NCBI RefSeq assembly: GCF_026626745.1
Contig: NZ_JAPNJW010000001.1
Location: 4,076,001 to 4,140,000, forward strand
DNA from: Nannocystis sp. RBIL2
Lineage (GTDB): Bacteria > Myxococcota_A > Polyangia > Nannocystales > Nannocystaceae
Direction: 5' to 3'
Length of the DNA stretch: 64,000 nt
Part shown: piece by piece, positions 16,854 through 24,625 of the stretch
Numbering within the stretch: the stretch's first letter is position 1
How the letters are laid out: each line of letters starts with the position of its first letter
The notes under the pieces: model-generated
The model's database searches: none
The model's input: the letters and a program-made list of their open reading frames with translations, nothing else
What the model was told of the DNA's origin: nothing
Program-made: the position numbers and the translations under genes

Positions 16854-19286
16854 ATGCTGCTGGCGTGGTCGTTGCTGCTGGCGTCGGTCGACGCGCAGCG
16901 GCTCGATTGCCGCGTCCCCGCCGCGAGCTGCCCGTCGGCAATGACCGGACCCGCGTGCGACCTGCCGTGCGCCGCCGAGGCCTGCGACTACGCGCGCTAC
17001 TGCCACGGCGACGGCGACACCTACGGCCTCGCAGCGTTCGGGGCCCGGCTGTTCGCGCTCGGCCCTGGCGAGCCCGACTGGCTGGTGCGGCTGCGGCTGC
17101 TGCAATTCATCGTCGACCACCCGCGCGACCTCGGCCTGGCCGCCGGCCTGCGCGCGCGCGACCTCGGTCTGCCGGCGACGCCGATCGGCCGGGTCGAGGC
17201 CGGGGCGCTGCGCCTGCTGCGACTGCGCCAGCACTACCGCGAATGGCCGGTGTTCGGCGCCGACGCCACTCTGACGCTGATCGCCGATCGCAGCGGGGTG
17301 ATCGGGATCCGCGGCGCAGTGATCGACGGCCGCGAGGACTACGCCTTCGTCGCTGCGCCGGCCGATCGAGACGTCGCGGTCGCCAGCATCCTCGCGCACG
17401 CGGCCGCGCGCACGGGGCTCGCCCGCGAGGCGCTGCGGCCCGTGCGAGTGCGCCTGGTCGCGTTCCCGCGGGCGCGCGCGCTGGGGTGGGCGGCCGCGGT
17501 GTTTCACGGGCCGGCGCGGGTCGCCGACGTGGTCGTCGCCGCCGATCCGCGCGCCGAGCTGTTGCCGCTGCTGTCGTTCACCGACCCGACCGCCGCCGGC
17601 CTCGGCGACGCGCTGGCGTTCGAGGTGCGGGCCGAGGCTCTGGACGGCGACATCTTCACCGCGCCGATCGAGACGGTGCGGCTGCCGACCACTGGATCGC
17701 TTTCCGACGGCAACGTGCGGCTGGCCGACGAGCAGGTCGTGCTGATCGACGCCGCCGGGGCCGAGTCGCGCGCGCAGGCGCTGGCGAGCCCGGTCTACGG
17801 CCAGCTCGGCGGCGAGTTCGACGCCTATCCCGACTCCCGCGAATACGGGCTGCAGAACTCCTATTATTTACTGCGCAGTTTCTATGCACATACCGACGCC
17901 TTCATGCACGGGCGCTGGGACAGCGCGCTGCCCATGCTCGGGCTGGACAGCGCGCTGCCGGCGGGGCAGTTCGCGCCGCGTCTGGTCGTCGCCGCCGATC
18001 CGGCCGCGCCGCTGTGCGGGGCCGAGGCCAGCTGGTGCGTGTCGTCGGCGTGGGCCGGGGCGAGCGACGATCCGCCGGAGGCGCTGCAGCACCCGCTCGG
18101 CCCCGGGCCGCACGAGGTCGTCGGGGCGATGTACCTCAAGGGCGCGAACCACTCGCCGTCGGTGCTGCCGCACGAGTTCGGCCACTTCGTCGATTTGTTC
18201 GCCGCGCCGGGCCTGATGTTCGAGCCGTTCGTGTGCATGCCGTGCGCGGCCGACTGCCACCCCGGCACGACCGACGACGTCCTGCCGCTGTCGGAGACCT
18301 ACGCCAGCCTGATGGCGCTGTGGTTCTACCGCGCGCTCTACCCCGCGGCCGGCCAGAGCGACTCGTGCGCGACGCTGACGCGGCTCAGCCTCGGCGAGAA
18401 CCGCAACCCGCACAACGCCGCGTGTCGCCCGAGCGGCGTCGACTTCTCGCGCTTCGTCGCCGACGACGACCCCGCGTGCACCAACGACGAGAACAACTTC
18501 CTCGACCTGTGCGACCTGCCGACGCAGATCGACATCGACTTCGACGAGGGCACCGGCCTGTGCGACCGCTGGGTCGGCTACGGCATCGACAGCTGGTTCC
18601 AGGCCTTCTGGGAGCTGCTGCACGCAGAGAGCTGCGCGACCGCGCCGCCCTATGAGTGCACGCCGCTGCGGGCCCTCGCCGCCGCGCCGGCCGCCGACGC
18701 GATCGGCCGCGCGCTCCTCTACGCGGCGCAGGTCAGCAGCAGCACCTACCGCGGCTTCGCCGACGACGTCGCCACCTACGTGGCCTGCAACCACGGCGAG
18801 GCGGCCTACGCGGAGCTCAACGAGGTGCTGTGTCACCACCAGATCCGCCCGTGCGAGGCGCCGATGCCGGCGCTGTGCGAGTTCTGCGGCGACGGAGTCC
18901 GCAGCGGCGGCGAGGCCTGTGACGGCGGCGATCTCGGCGGCCAGACCTGTGAAGACGTCGATTTTGCCTCGGGGACGCTGAGCTGCGATGCGCGCTGCCA
19001 GCTGGTGACCGAAGGCTGCATGTCCCCGGAGACAGGTGAGAGCGTCACCAGTTCGACCGGGGCCGAGGAGCCTCCGACGACCGGGGCCGAAGAGCCGATG
19101 ACGAGCGAGGCGACCGGCGAGACCGCGGGGAGCTGGAGCGCGGGCGCTGCGTTCGTGGCTCCGCCCACGAGCGAGGACGGCTGCGCGTGCGACTCGCGGT
19201 CCGGCGGGGCGTGGTGGCTGGCCGTGCTGGGGCTGGCGCGGCGACGGCGGCGTGCTCGCGGAGGATGTCTGAATGGGCATGTTTGA
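16854..19286 (+). CDS. Secreted HEFGH metalloprotease-like protein with MYXO-CTERM tail
   Basis: Exported 810-aa protein: signal MLLAWSLLLASVDA, a Cys-rich N-terminus, then a propeptide-like region (about 110-220). A zincin-type active-site motif VLPHEFGHFVDLF follows, with downstream acidic candidates (SETYASLMALWFYRALY) as in gluzincins. Near the C-terminus is a Myxococcus Cys-rich repeat (FCGDGVRSGGEACDGGDLGG). A Ser/Thr/Glu linker and a MYXO-CTERM tail come last (DGCACDSRSGGAWWLAVLGL, then five Arg). The frame does not stop after the Arg-rich tail. It reads into a CATG array, adding GCLNGHV before a TGA in the array's loop. ATG 16854 follows a GTG at 16851. Confidence 0.8.
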   Translation: MLLAWSLLLASVDAQRLDCRVPAASCPSAMTGPACDLPCAAEACDYARYCHGDGDTYGLAAFGARLFALGPGEPDWLVRLRLLQFIVDHPRDLGLAAGLRARDLGLPATPIGRVEAGALRLLRLRQHYREWPVFGADATLTLIADRSGVIGIRGAVIDGREDYAFVAAPADRDVAVASILAHAAARTGLAREALRPVRVRLVAFPRARALGWAAAVFHGPARVADVVVAADPRAELLPLLSFTDPTAAGLGDALAFEVRAEALDGDIFTAPIETVRLPTTGSLSDGNVRLADEQVVLIDAAGAESRAQALASPVYGQLGGEFDAYPDSREYGLQNSYYLLRSFYAHTDAFMHGRWDSALPMLGLDSALPAGQFAPRLVVAADPAAPLCGAEASWCVSSAWAGASDDPPEALQHPLGPGPHEVVGAMYLKGANHSPSVLPHEFGHFVDLFAAPGLMFEPFVCMPCAADCHPGTTDDVLPLSETYASLMALWFYRALYPAAGQSDSCATLTRLSLGENRNPHNAACRPSGVDFSRFVADDDPACTNDENNFLDLCDLPTQIDIDFDEGTGLCDRWVGYGIDSWFQAFWELLHAESCATAPPYECTPLRALAAAPAADAIGRALLYAAQVSSSTYRGFADDVATYVACNHGEAAYAELNEVLCHHQIRPCEAPMPALCEFCGDGVRSGGEACDGGDLGGQTCEDVDFASGTLSCDARCQLVTEGCMSPETGESVTSSTGAEEPPTTGAEEPMTSEATGETAGSWSAGAAFVAPPTSEDGCACDSRSGGAWWLAVLGLARRRRRARGGCLNGHV
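19019..19036. repeat. 14-bp array in protease C-terminal linker, two units
   Basis: CATG 19019 and CAGG 19033, in frame just before the Ser/Thr/Glu linker of the metalloprotease. Confidence 0.5.
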
Positions 19287-19337
19287 TAGAACATGCTCAT
19301 TCAGGCATGCTCTCATCGGCATGTCGTGTGAGACCTG
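19264..19337. repeat. 14-bp CATG array, six units, convergent junction
   Basis: Cores GATG 19264, CATG 19278, 19292, 19306 and 19320, and CCTG 19334, all 14 bp apart. CTGAATGGGCATGTT pairs with AACATGCTCATTCAG (19269-19283 with 19290-19304, one mismatch), and its 6-nt loop contains the stop codon of the upstream protease. Convergent with the gene ending at 19665. Confidence 0.9.
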
Positions 19338-19399
19338 TTCGATCGCGTCGCCGGTGAGCTGAGCCGTACGAACCGAACGGCTCGATGAGCCTCGCGCAT

Positions 19400-19675
19400 C
19401 TTCCGGCGTCTCCGCCGGACCGGCGCGATTCGACCGATCCGGGCTCCGCGCATCGGCACGGCACCGCCGGACTGGTGCGATTCGAGCGTCCGGCGCTCCG
19501 CGTGCGTCGCCCCGGCCTCACCGTTGGACCGACGCGATTCGAGAGGTCGCCGCTCCGCGCCTCGGCACCGCCGGATTCATGCGATTCGAGCGATCGCCGC
19601 TCCGCGGGCATCGGCCCGTCACCGCCGGACCGGGCGCGATTCGAGCGGTCCGCGGCTCCGCGGCTCACCGCCGGC
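19400..19675. repeat. Degenerate tandem array abutting a gene 3' end
   Basis: GCGATTCGA recurs at 19425, 19477, 19534, 19581 and 19636 (spacings 52, 57, 47, 55). Between copies are related blocks TCACCGCCGG-type and GCTCCGCG-type. TCACCGCCGG is also the 3' end (stop plus last codons) of the minus-strand gene at 19665. The stretch 19338-19664 otherwise contains no gene. It looks like diverged tandem copies of a terminal gene segment. Confidence 0.7.
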
Positions 19676-21233
19676 GGCGACGGAGCCCGAGCAGCGCGAG
19701 CAGGGCCCACGCAGCGCCAGTCGGCGCAGCATCGGTCTTGCACGCGCACGAGTCGTCGGCGCCGCCGGCCGGGGCACCCTCGCTCTCGCTGCCCTCGCCC
19801 TCGCTCGCTTCGCCGGACGTCGCGCCGCCCTCGCTCGTGGCGCCGGTCTCGTCGCCGGTGCTCGCGTCGCTGTCCCCCTCGCTCTCGCCGGCGCTGGTGG
19901 TCTGGGCGGCGGAGCCCTCGACGGTGATCGAGATCGTGTGCTCGTCGGTTTGCTCGGCCTGGTCCATCACCAGCGCGGTCAGCTCGTAGCTGCCGGGCGG
20001 CATGTTGCTGAGGGTGAACTCGAGGGTGGCGTTATAATCGACCACGTCGGCCACCAGCTCGCCGTCGTGCTTGATCATCAGCTTCCAGCCGTAGCCGCCG
20101 TAGTCGTCCCACGGCTCGAACGCGACAGTCACGTCGTCGCCCTCCTGGAACACGGCGCCGTCGGCCGGCGCGGTGATCGTGATCTCGGGCGGCACGACGT
20201 CGGGCCCCGGCGGGGCGTAGATCGCCGACAGCGTGCGCGTGTCGTCCTGCAGCTCGCCGTCGTTGCAGTGGCACTTGTTGACCCCGACGCACGCGCCCGA
20301 CTGGCCCTGCACGGTGATGATCGGCGTGCACTCGGCGCCGAAGCCCATGTCGATCGGCGCGTACGTGTCGTAGCCGAACGCCATCACCCGGTCGTTGCCC
20401 TCCGTGTGGCCGAGCCCCATGGTGTGCCCGATCTCCTGGCTCGCCACGTTGGCCTGGTTGCTCGTCGACTCGTCGTTGACGAACGCGTAGCAGACGTTGC
20501 GCAGCCCGATGTCCTCGCAGTCGGAGCCCGGCGCCACGCCGCCCGACGGCCCCGCGGTGGTGTCGCTGTAGTGGCCGCCCATCATGATCATCACGTAGGG
20601 CAGCACCTTCGGCGGGCGCTCGAGGTAGACCACGCGCAGGGCCCAGGCGGCGAAGTCGGCCTGGACCGCCTGCGCGACCGCGATCGCCCGCTCCTCGCCG
20701 CCCGTGTACACCGGGTACTTCGAGCCGGTCTTGGCCAGCGCCGACCAGTTCTCGGCCGAGTTGTCGCCCATGCCGTTATAGAGCACGCCGCCGGTGTAGT
20801 TCATGTAGATCGTGCCGCGGCGCGGGTACTCGGTGCCGCGGCGGAACTCGCCGGGGTAGATGCCGCCGGGGACGGCGTCGGGGTAAGCGCACAGGTCCTC
20901 GGCGCCGGGGCCCTCGACCTTGCCGGCCGCGATCTCGGGCCGCGCGACGAACGGCGAGATCACGGGCGCGCCCTGAGCGACGGCCTCGGGCACGACCATG
21001 CCGCCGAGCTGCACCCAACCCGGCGGCAAGGTCCCGGGCTCCTTCTCGACCACCGGCAGGCCCTCGTGCGCGGCCAGGTCCGAGAAGGTCGCGCCGTCCG
21101 CGGGCGCGGGCAGGAGCGGCACCGCGTTGACGGCCCCGGGGCGGAAGTCGAGCACCACCGGCCGCGCGTCGGGGGCGTACGGATTCGCCACCGCGGCCGC
21201 GGCGAGCGTGAGGACCAACGTCGAGCTCGACAT
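19665..21233 (-). CDS. Metzincin-like secreted protein, first zinc His replaced, MYXO-CTERM tail
   Basis: Exported 522-aa protein (signal MSSSTLVLTLAAAAVA). The metzincin-like motif reads SQEIGHTMGLGH, i.e. HExxHxxGxxH with the first His replaced by Gln (codon CAG). A downstream DRVMAFGYD supplies a Met-turn-like Met. An Ig-like domain follows (PPEITITAPADGAVFQEGDD onwards), then a Ser/Glu/Gly linker and a MYXO-CTERM tail (DDSCACKTDAAPTG, hydrophobic stretch, five Arg). It may be a pseudoprotease or retain altered zinc binding. It has a leaderless-type start: TACGAT 6 nt upstream of ATG. It is divergent from a small barrel gene and convergent with the HEFGH protease. Confidence 0.82.
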   Translation of the reverse strand: MSSSTLVLTLAAAAVANPYAPDARPVVLDFRPGAVNAVPLLPAPADGATFSDLAAHEGLPVVEKEPGTLPPGWVQLGGMVVPEAVAQGAPVISPFVARPEIAAGKVEGPGAEDLCAYPDAVPGGIYPGEFRRGTEYPRRGTIYMNYTGGVLYNGMGDNSAENWSALAKTGSKYPVYTGGEERAIAVAQAVQADFAAWALRVVYLERPPKVLPYVMIMMGGHYSDTTAGPSGGVAPGSDCEDIGLRNVCYAFVNDESTSNQANVASQEIGHTMGLGHTEGNDRVMAFGYDTYAPIDMGFGAECTPIITVQGQSGACVGVNKCHCNDGELQDDTRTLSAIYAPPGPDVVPPEITITAPADGAVFQEGDDVTVAFEPWDDYGGYGWKLMIKHDGELVADVVDYNATLEFTLSNMPPGSYELTALVMDQAEQTDEHTISITVEGSAAQTTSAGESEGDSDASTGDETGATSEGGATSGEASEGEGSESEGAPAGGADDSCACKTDAAPTGAAWALLALLGLRRRRR

Positions 21234-21239
21234 CGGCCG

Positions 21240-21245
21240 ATCGTA
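21240..21245 (-). promoter_or_regulatory. Putative -10 box, leaderless start
   Basis: On the minus strand TACGAT ends 6 nt before the ATG at 21233. It shares the short divergent region with the opposite promoter at 21254-21281. Confidence 0.45.
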
Positions 21246-21253
21246 GTCGCGGA

Positions 21254-21281
21254 TTGACCCCGCCCCGCGGACCGCTACGAT
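21254..21281 (+). promoter_or_regulatory. Sigma70-type promoter
   Basis: TTGACC (21254-21259), 16-bp spacer, TACGAT (21276-21281), then 8 nt to a GTG start at 21290. This is one of the clearest -35/-10 pairs in the window and supports a leaderless transcript. Confidence 0.55.
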
Positions 21282-21289
21282 CGCTCGCC

Positions 21290-21943
21290 GTGCGCGACCT
21301 CTCCACCTCGACGCGACAGCGGGCCTTCGTTTCGCGTGTCGCGTCGCTCGGCAGTCGGCTCATGCAAGTCGGCCTCGCGCTCGCGGTCGTGGGCGCGACG
21401 ATCGAGGTCCACGCGGCCGAGCCCACGCCGGTCCCGGCCGCGCCGTTTCGCCGCCGCGGCGGCGAGCTGGGGCTTTTCGCCGACAGCAGCATCGCCAGTC
21501 AGCTGACGCTCGTCGGGGTCGGCCTGCGCGGCGGATACTTCCTGCGCGAGAGCCTCGAGATCGGCGGCGAGCTGCAGGCGACGGTGCTCCTCGCCTCGCC
21601 CACCGACCCGTCGCAGCGGCCGCGCGCCGGCGACCCGGGCGCGGCCTTTCGCATCGCGCCGATGGTGCGGTGGATCCCCCTGCGCACCGAGACCTTCGCC
21701 GCCTACCTGCTCGCCGCCGTCGGCCCGCAGGTGCTGGGCGCCCGCGGCGGGGTGCTCGGCCACGCAGTCGCCGCCCCCGGCGCGACCATCCACCTCGGCG
21801 GTCGCGTCTGGCTCGACCTGGCGATCCGCTTCTCGCTCAGCTTCCCCGGCGGCCGCTGCCGCGCCGCGTTCTCGGCCCCGGCCGCGCCGGGCTTCTGCGA
21901 GCTGCAATTCGGCCCGCAAGTCGGCCTCCTCGCGGCTTTTTAA
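21290..21943 (+). CDS. Small outer-membrane-barrel-like protein
   Basis: About 217-aa exported protein with hydrophobic signal core MQVGLALAVVGATIEVHA (the internal ATG at 21362 is an alternative start). It has alternating amphipathic strands typical of OmpA/OmpW-type barrels (LTLVGVGLRGGYFLRESLEI, GGELQATVLLA, FAAYLLAAVGPQVLGA, GRVWLDLAIRFSLSF, LQFGPQVGLLAAF). It ends in Phe, as many outer-membrane proteins do. I do not recognise a named family. GTG 21290 was chosen because a good promoter places transcription right there; the long N-region this implies is a weakness. Confidence 0.65.
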   Translation: MRDLSTSTRQRAFVSRVASLGSRLMQVGLALAVVGATIEVHAAEPTPVPAAPFRRRGGELGLFADSSIASQLTLVGVGLRGGYFLRESLEIGGELQATVLLASPTDPSQRPRAGDPGAAFRIAPMVRWIPLRTETFAAYLLAAVGPQVLGARGGVLGHAVAAPGATIHLGGRVWLDLAIRFSLSFPGGRCRAAFSAPAAPGFCELQFGPQVGLLAAF

Positions 21944-21951
21944 AAATCAGG

Positions 21952-22028
21952 CAGCGCGGAGGAGGCATGTTCGGATGGACATGTCTTTTACTACATGCTC
22001 TGCGGGACATGCCCTTGCGAGCATGTCC
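21952..22028. repeat. 14-bp CATG array, six units, convergent junction
   Basis: Cores CAGC 21952, then CATG at 21966, 21980, 21994, 22008 and 22022, all exactly 14 bp apart. Arms such as GGGACATGC and GAGCATGTCC can pair. The array fills the gap between the barrel gene (stop 21943) and the convergent MAPEG gene (stop 22044). Confidence 0.9.
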
Positions 22029-22043
22029 TTTGAGCCACACCGG

Positions 22044-22436
22044 CTACGCCCACGCCGGGCTGCTGAGCAGCGCCAGGCTGGCGCCGTAGCCGACGCTCCA
22101 CACCAGCGAGCGCGCGTAGTGGATGTCGGCGAGGTAGAGGACCGGGTACACCAGGCGCGCGGCGATGTAGGCCAGCGCCAGGCAGTCGACCAGCCCGCCC
22201 TTCGGGGCCGCGACCGTCGCCACCAGCACGCCGGCGGCGAACAGCGGGAAGCTCTCGATCTGGTTGGCGTGGATCGCCCTGGCGCGCGCGCCCCAGCCGG
22301 TCAGGCGCTCCTGCTGCGCGCGGGGGTTGCGGTTGTCGTAGCCGCTGCCCTCGCGGGCCTGAGCGGCGGCCAGCGGGAACTTGCTGAGCGGATGGAGGAG
22401 CGCGGCGGCGAACAGACACCAGAGGGCGACGGTCAT
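22044..22436 (-). CDS. MAPEG family membrane protein
   Basis: 130-aa integral membrane protein with about four hydrophobic helices, of the MAPEG family (membrane-associated proteins in eicosanoid and glutathione metabolism). Characteristic segment: GARARAIHANQIESFPLFAA, with the family's Arg, His, Asn and Glu. Bacterial members are mostly uncharacterised; some bind glutathione. The start MTVALWCLFAAALLHPL is directly preceded by TAGCGT at 7 nt. Confidence 0.85.
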   Translation of the reverse strand: MTVALWCLFAAALLHPLSKFPLAAAQAREGSGYDNRNPRAQQERLTGWGARARAIHANQIESFPLFAAGVLVATVAAPKGGLVDCLALAYIAARLVYPVLYLADIHYARSLVWSVGYGASLALLSSPAWA

Positions 22437-22443
22437 GGCGGCG

Positions 22444-22449
22444 ACGCTA
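22444..22449 (-). promoter_or_regulatory. Putative -10 box, leaderless start
   Basis: Minus-strand TAGCGT ends 7 nt before the ATG at 22436. No convincing -35. Confidence 0.4.
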
Positions 22450-22573
22450 ACACGAAGATCGGGGGCCGACGTCGCGGCGGAGCGTCACGCCGGGCGGACG
22501 CGACAGTGCCGCGCACGGCGAAGCGGCGACCGAGCTCGACGATTCGCCGGACCCGCGGAGCGAACCGCGGCGG

Positions 22574-24385
22574 CTACATCCGCCGCGGCACGGAGATCCC
22601 GAGCACCGCCAGCGTCTCGCGCAGCGCGTGGACGAACGCGTGCACGAGCAGCAGGCGCGCCTGCAGCAGCGGGCCCTCGCTCGGCTTCACGCGGCAGTTG
22701 TCGGCGTTGTAAAAGCGGTTGAAGGTGCGGCACAGCTCGAACGCGTAGGTGCACACGATCGAGGGCCGCAGCTGCTCGGCGGCCGCGGCCAGGGTCTGCG
22801 GCAGGCGATCGAGGGCCAGCAGCAGCTCGCGCTCCTGCGGCTCCTGCAGGCTGGCGGTGACGGCCTGGACGGCGGCCTCGCTGGCGAGCAGCGCCGGGTC
22901 GAGGGCCTTGCCGACCTCGCCGCACTCGCGGAGGATCGAGCCCGCGCGGGCGCCGGTGTACTGCAAGTACGGGCCGGTGTTGCCGTCGAGGTTGAGCCAC
23001 GCCGCGAGGTCGAACACGATCTTCTGGTTCACGTCGCGGTTCAGCATCCCGTACTTGATCGCGCCGAGAGCGACGGTGCGCTCGGCGGCGTCGATCTCCT
23101 CTGGCGACCACTGGCCCTCGAACTGCTGGAACCACGTCTTGCGCAGGTGCGACGTCATCTGCTGGCGCAGGCTCCGGAACAGCACCACGTTGCCCTTGCG
23201 CCCCGCCATCGGCCCGTCGGGCAGCTCGACCATCTCGTAAGGCACGTGCTGGCAGCGCTCGGCCTGATAAAAGCCCATCTTCTTGAGGGTGAGGAAGACG
23301 TGGCGGAAGTGGTCGCTCTGGCGCACGTCGACCACGTAGACCGAGCGGTCGATGCGGTACTCCTCGAACTTGAGGCGGGCGAGCGCGAGGTCCTTGGTCG
23401 AGTAGAGGCTGGTGCCGTCCTGCTTGCGCAGCATGAAGAACGGCATGTGCTTGACCTCGTCGTTGACGACCCCGACGGCTCCGTTGGAGACGACGAACAC
23501 GCCCTTGTCGAGGAACTCGGCGACCAGCTTGAGGCCGGGCTCGTCGACCTCGCTCTCGAAGAACACGCGGTCGAAGCCGACGTCGCACCACTGGTAGATC
23601 TCGGCGAACTCCTCGAGCGACCACTCGCGGGTCTCCTGCCACACCGCCATGATCTCCGGCTCGCGCGCCTCGAGGCGGTGGAGGATCTCCGACGTGCGCG
23701 CCTTGGCCTGCTGCAGCTCGGACGCGGCCGCGACGTCGCCCGCCTGCGCCTGGTCCTCCCAGGTGTCGAGCTGGTTGCTGGCCGCCGCGTACAGCTCGCC
23801 CAGCCACTCGCCGCGGCGATCCGCAGGCGGGGTGCGATCGTGCAGGCGATCGAGGTACCACCACAGGCACTTGGCGATGTGCGCCCCGACGTCGCCGAGG
23901 TAGTTGGCGGCCACGACGTCGTCGCCGGCCACGCGCAGCAGCCGGACCAGCGAGTCGCCGAGGCACAGGTTGCGCATGTGGCCGACGTGGAACGCCTTGT
24001 GCGTGTTGGGCTGCGAGAACTCGACCATCACGCGCACGCCGGTGGCCGGGCGCCGGGCCGGCTCGCCGCTGGCCAGGCGCGGCAGCACCAGCGCGGCGGC
24101 GCGGCCGAGGTCGAGGCTGAGGTTGACGTAAGGGCCGGTCGCCACGGCGCGAGAGAACAGGCCGGCAGGATCGGCGAGACCGGCGGCGATCTCGGCGGCG
24201 ATCTGTGGCGGGCCCTTGCGCAGGGCCTTGGCCAGCTTGAAGCACGGGAACGCGAAGTCGCCGAGGGCCGGGTCCGGCGGGGCCGCGAGGCTGGCGGCGA
24301 CCTCGTCCTCGGTGAGGCCGGCGGCAGCGGGGAGGACCGGGTGCAAGGCGCGGGCGACCGCGGCGACGAGCGAGCCTGGATGCAT
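22574..24385 (-). CDS. argS: Arginyl-tRNA synthetase
   Basis: Class I aminoacyl-tRNA synthetase charging tRNA-Arg, 603 aa. The N-terminal Add-1-like domain carries DFAFPCFKLAKALRKGP. The HIGH-type motif is PNTHKAFHVGHMRN (about residue 138). The KMSKS-region equivalent is AGRKGNVV. The C-terminal DALR anticodon-binding domain is recognisable (YAFELCRTFNRFYN, ending VLGISVPRRM). The promoter is clear (-35 TTGCAG, 17 bp, -10 TACCCT) with the ATG 8 nt after the -10, so the mRNA is probably leaderless. It is divergent from a 47-residue membrane protein gene. Confidence 0.95.
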   Translation of the reverse strand: MHPGSLVAAVARALHPVLPAAAGLTEDEVAASLAAPPDPALGDFAFPCFKLAKALRKGPPQIAAEIAAGLADPAGLFSRAVATGPYVNLSLDLGRAAALVLPRLASGEPARRPATGVRVMVEFSQPNTHKAFHVGHMRNLCLGDSLVRLLRVAGDDVVAANYLGDVGAHIAKCLWWYLDRLHDRTPPADRRGEWLGELYAAASNQLDTWEDQAQAGDVAAASELQQAKARTSEILHRLEAREPEIMAVWQETREWSLEEFAEIYQWCDVGFDRVFFESEVDEPGLKLVAEFLDKGVFVVSNGAVGVVNDEVKHMPFFMLRKQDGTSLYSTKDLALARLKFEEYRIDRSVYVVDVRQSDHFRHVFLTLKKMGFYQAERCQHVPYEMVELPDGPMAGRKGNVVLFRSLRQQMTSHLRKTWFQQFEGQWSPEEIDAAERTVALGAIKYGMLNRDVNQKIVFDLAAWLNLDGNTGPYLQYTGARAGSILRECGEVGKALDPALLASEAAVQAVTASLQEPQERELLLALDRLPQTLAAAAEQLRPSIVCTYAFELCRTFNRFYNADNCRVKPSEGPLLQARLLLVHAFVHALRETLAVLGISVPRRM

Positions 24386-24393
24386 GGCCGGCG

Positions 24394-24422
24394 AGGGTAA
24401 TCGCGCGCCCGAGCCCCTGCAA
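24394..24422 (-). promoter_or_regulatory. argS promoter
   Basis: On the minus strand: TTGCAG (24422-24417), 17-bp spacer, TACCCT (24399-24394), then 8 nt to the argS ATG. Good sigma70-type spacing. Confidence 0.6.
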
Positions 24423-24465
24423 CCGGGGCGCGCGCCGCGTCCGCCGGACGTGGTAGAAGCGGCCC

Positions 24466-24609
24466 GTGGGCAACGTCTACGCGCTCGTCGCCTTCGGGCT
24501 CCTGTGGCTGGTGCTGGCCGCGTTCTTCGTGCTGCTGATCCGCACCCTCGTGATCCAGGCCCGCCGCCGCCGCGAAGGCGACCCGCGCGTGTGGGAACAC
24601 GGGCTGTGA
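24466..24609 (+). CDS. Small single-pass membrane protein, 47 aa
   Basis: Short gene starting GTG at 24466: MGNVYALVAFGLLWLVLAAF begins one long hydrophobic helix (about residues 4-30). It is followed by a basic cluster (ARRRREGDPR) and the end VWEHGL. The positive-inside pattern puts the C-terminus in the cytoplasm. It is divergent from argS by 80 bp; TAGAAG lies just upstream. GC3-rich codon use like its neighbours and a tight fit between argS and the next gene support it being real. No family recognised. Confidence 0.6.
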   Translation: MGNVYALVAFGLLWLVLAAFFVLLIRTLVIQARRRREGDPRVWEHGL

Positions 24610-24625
24610 GCCGCCGACCGGCGGC

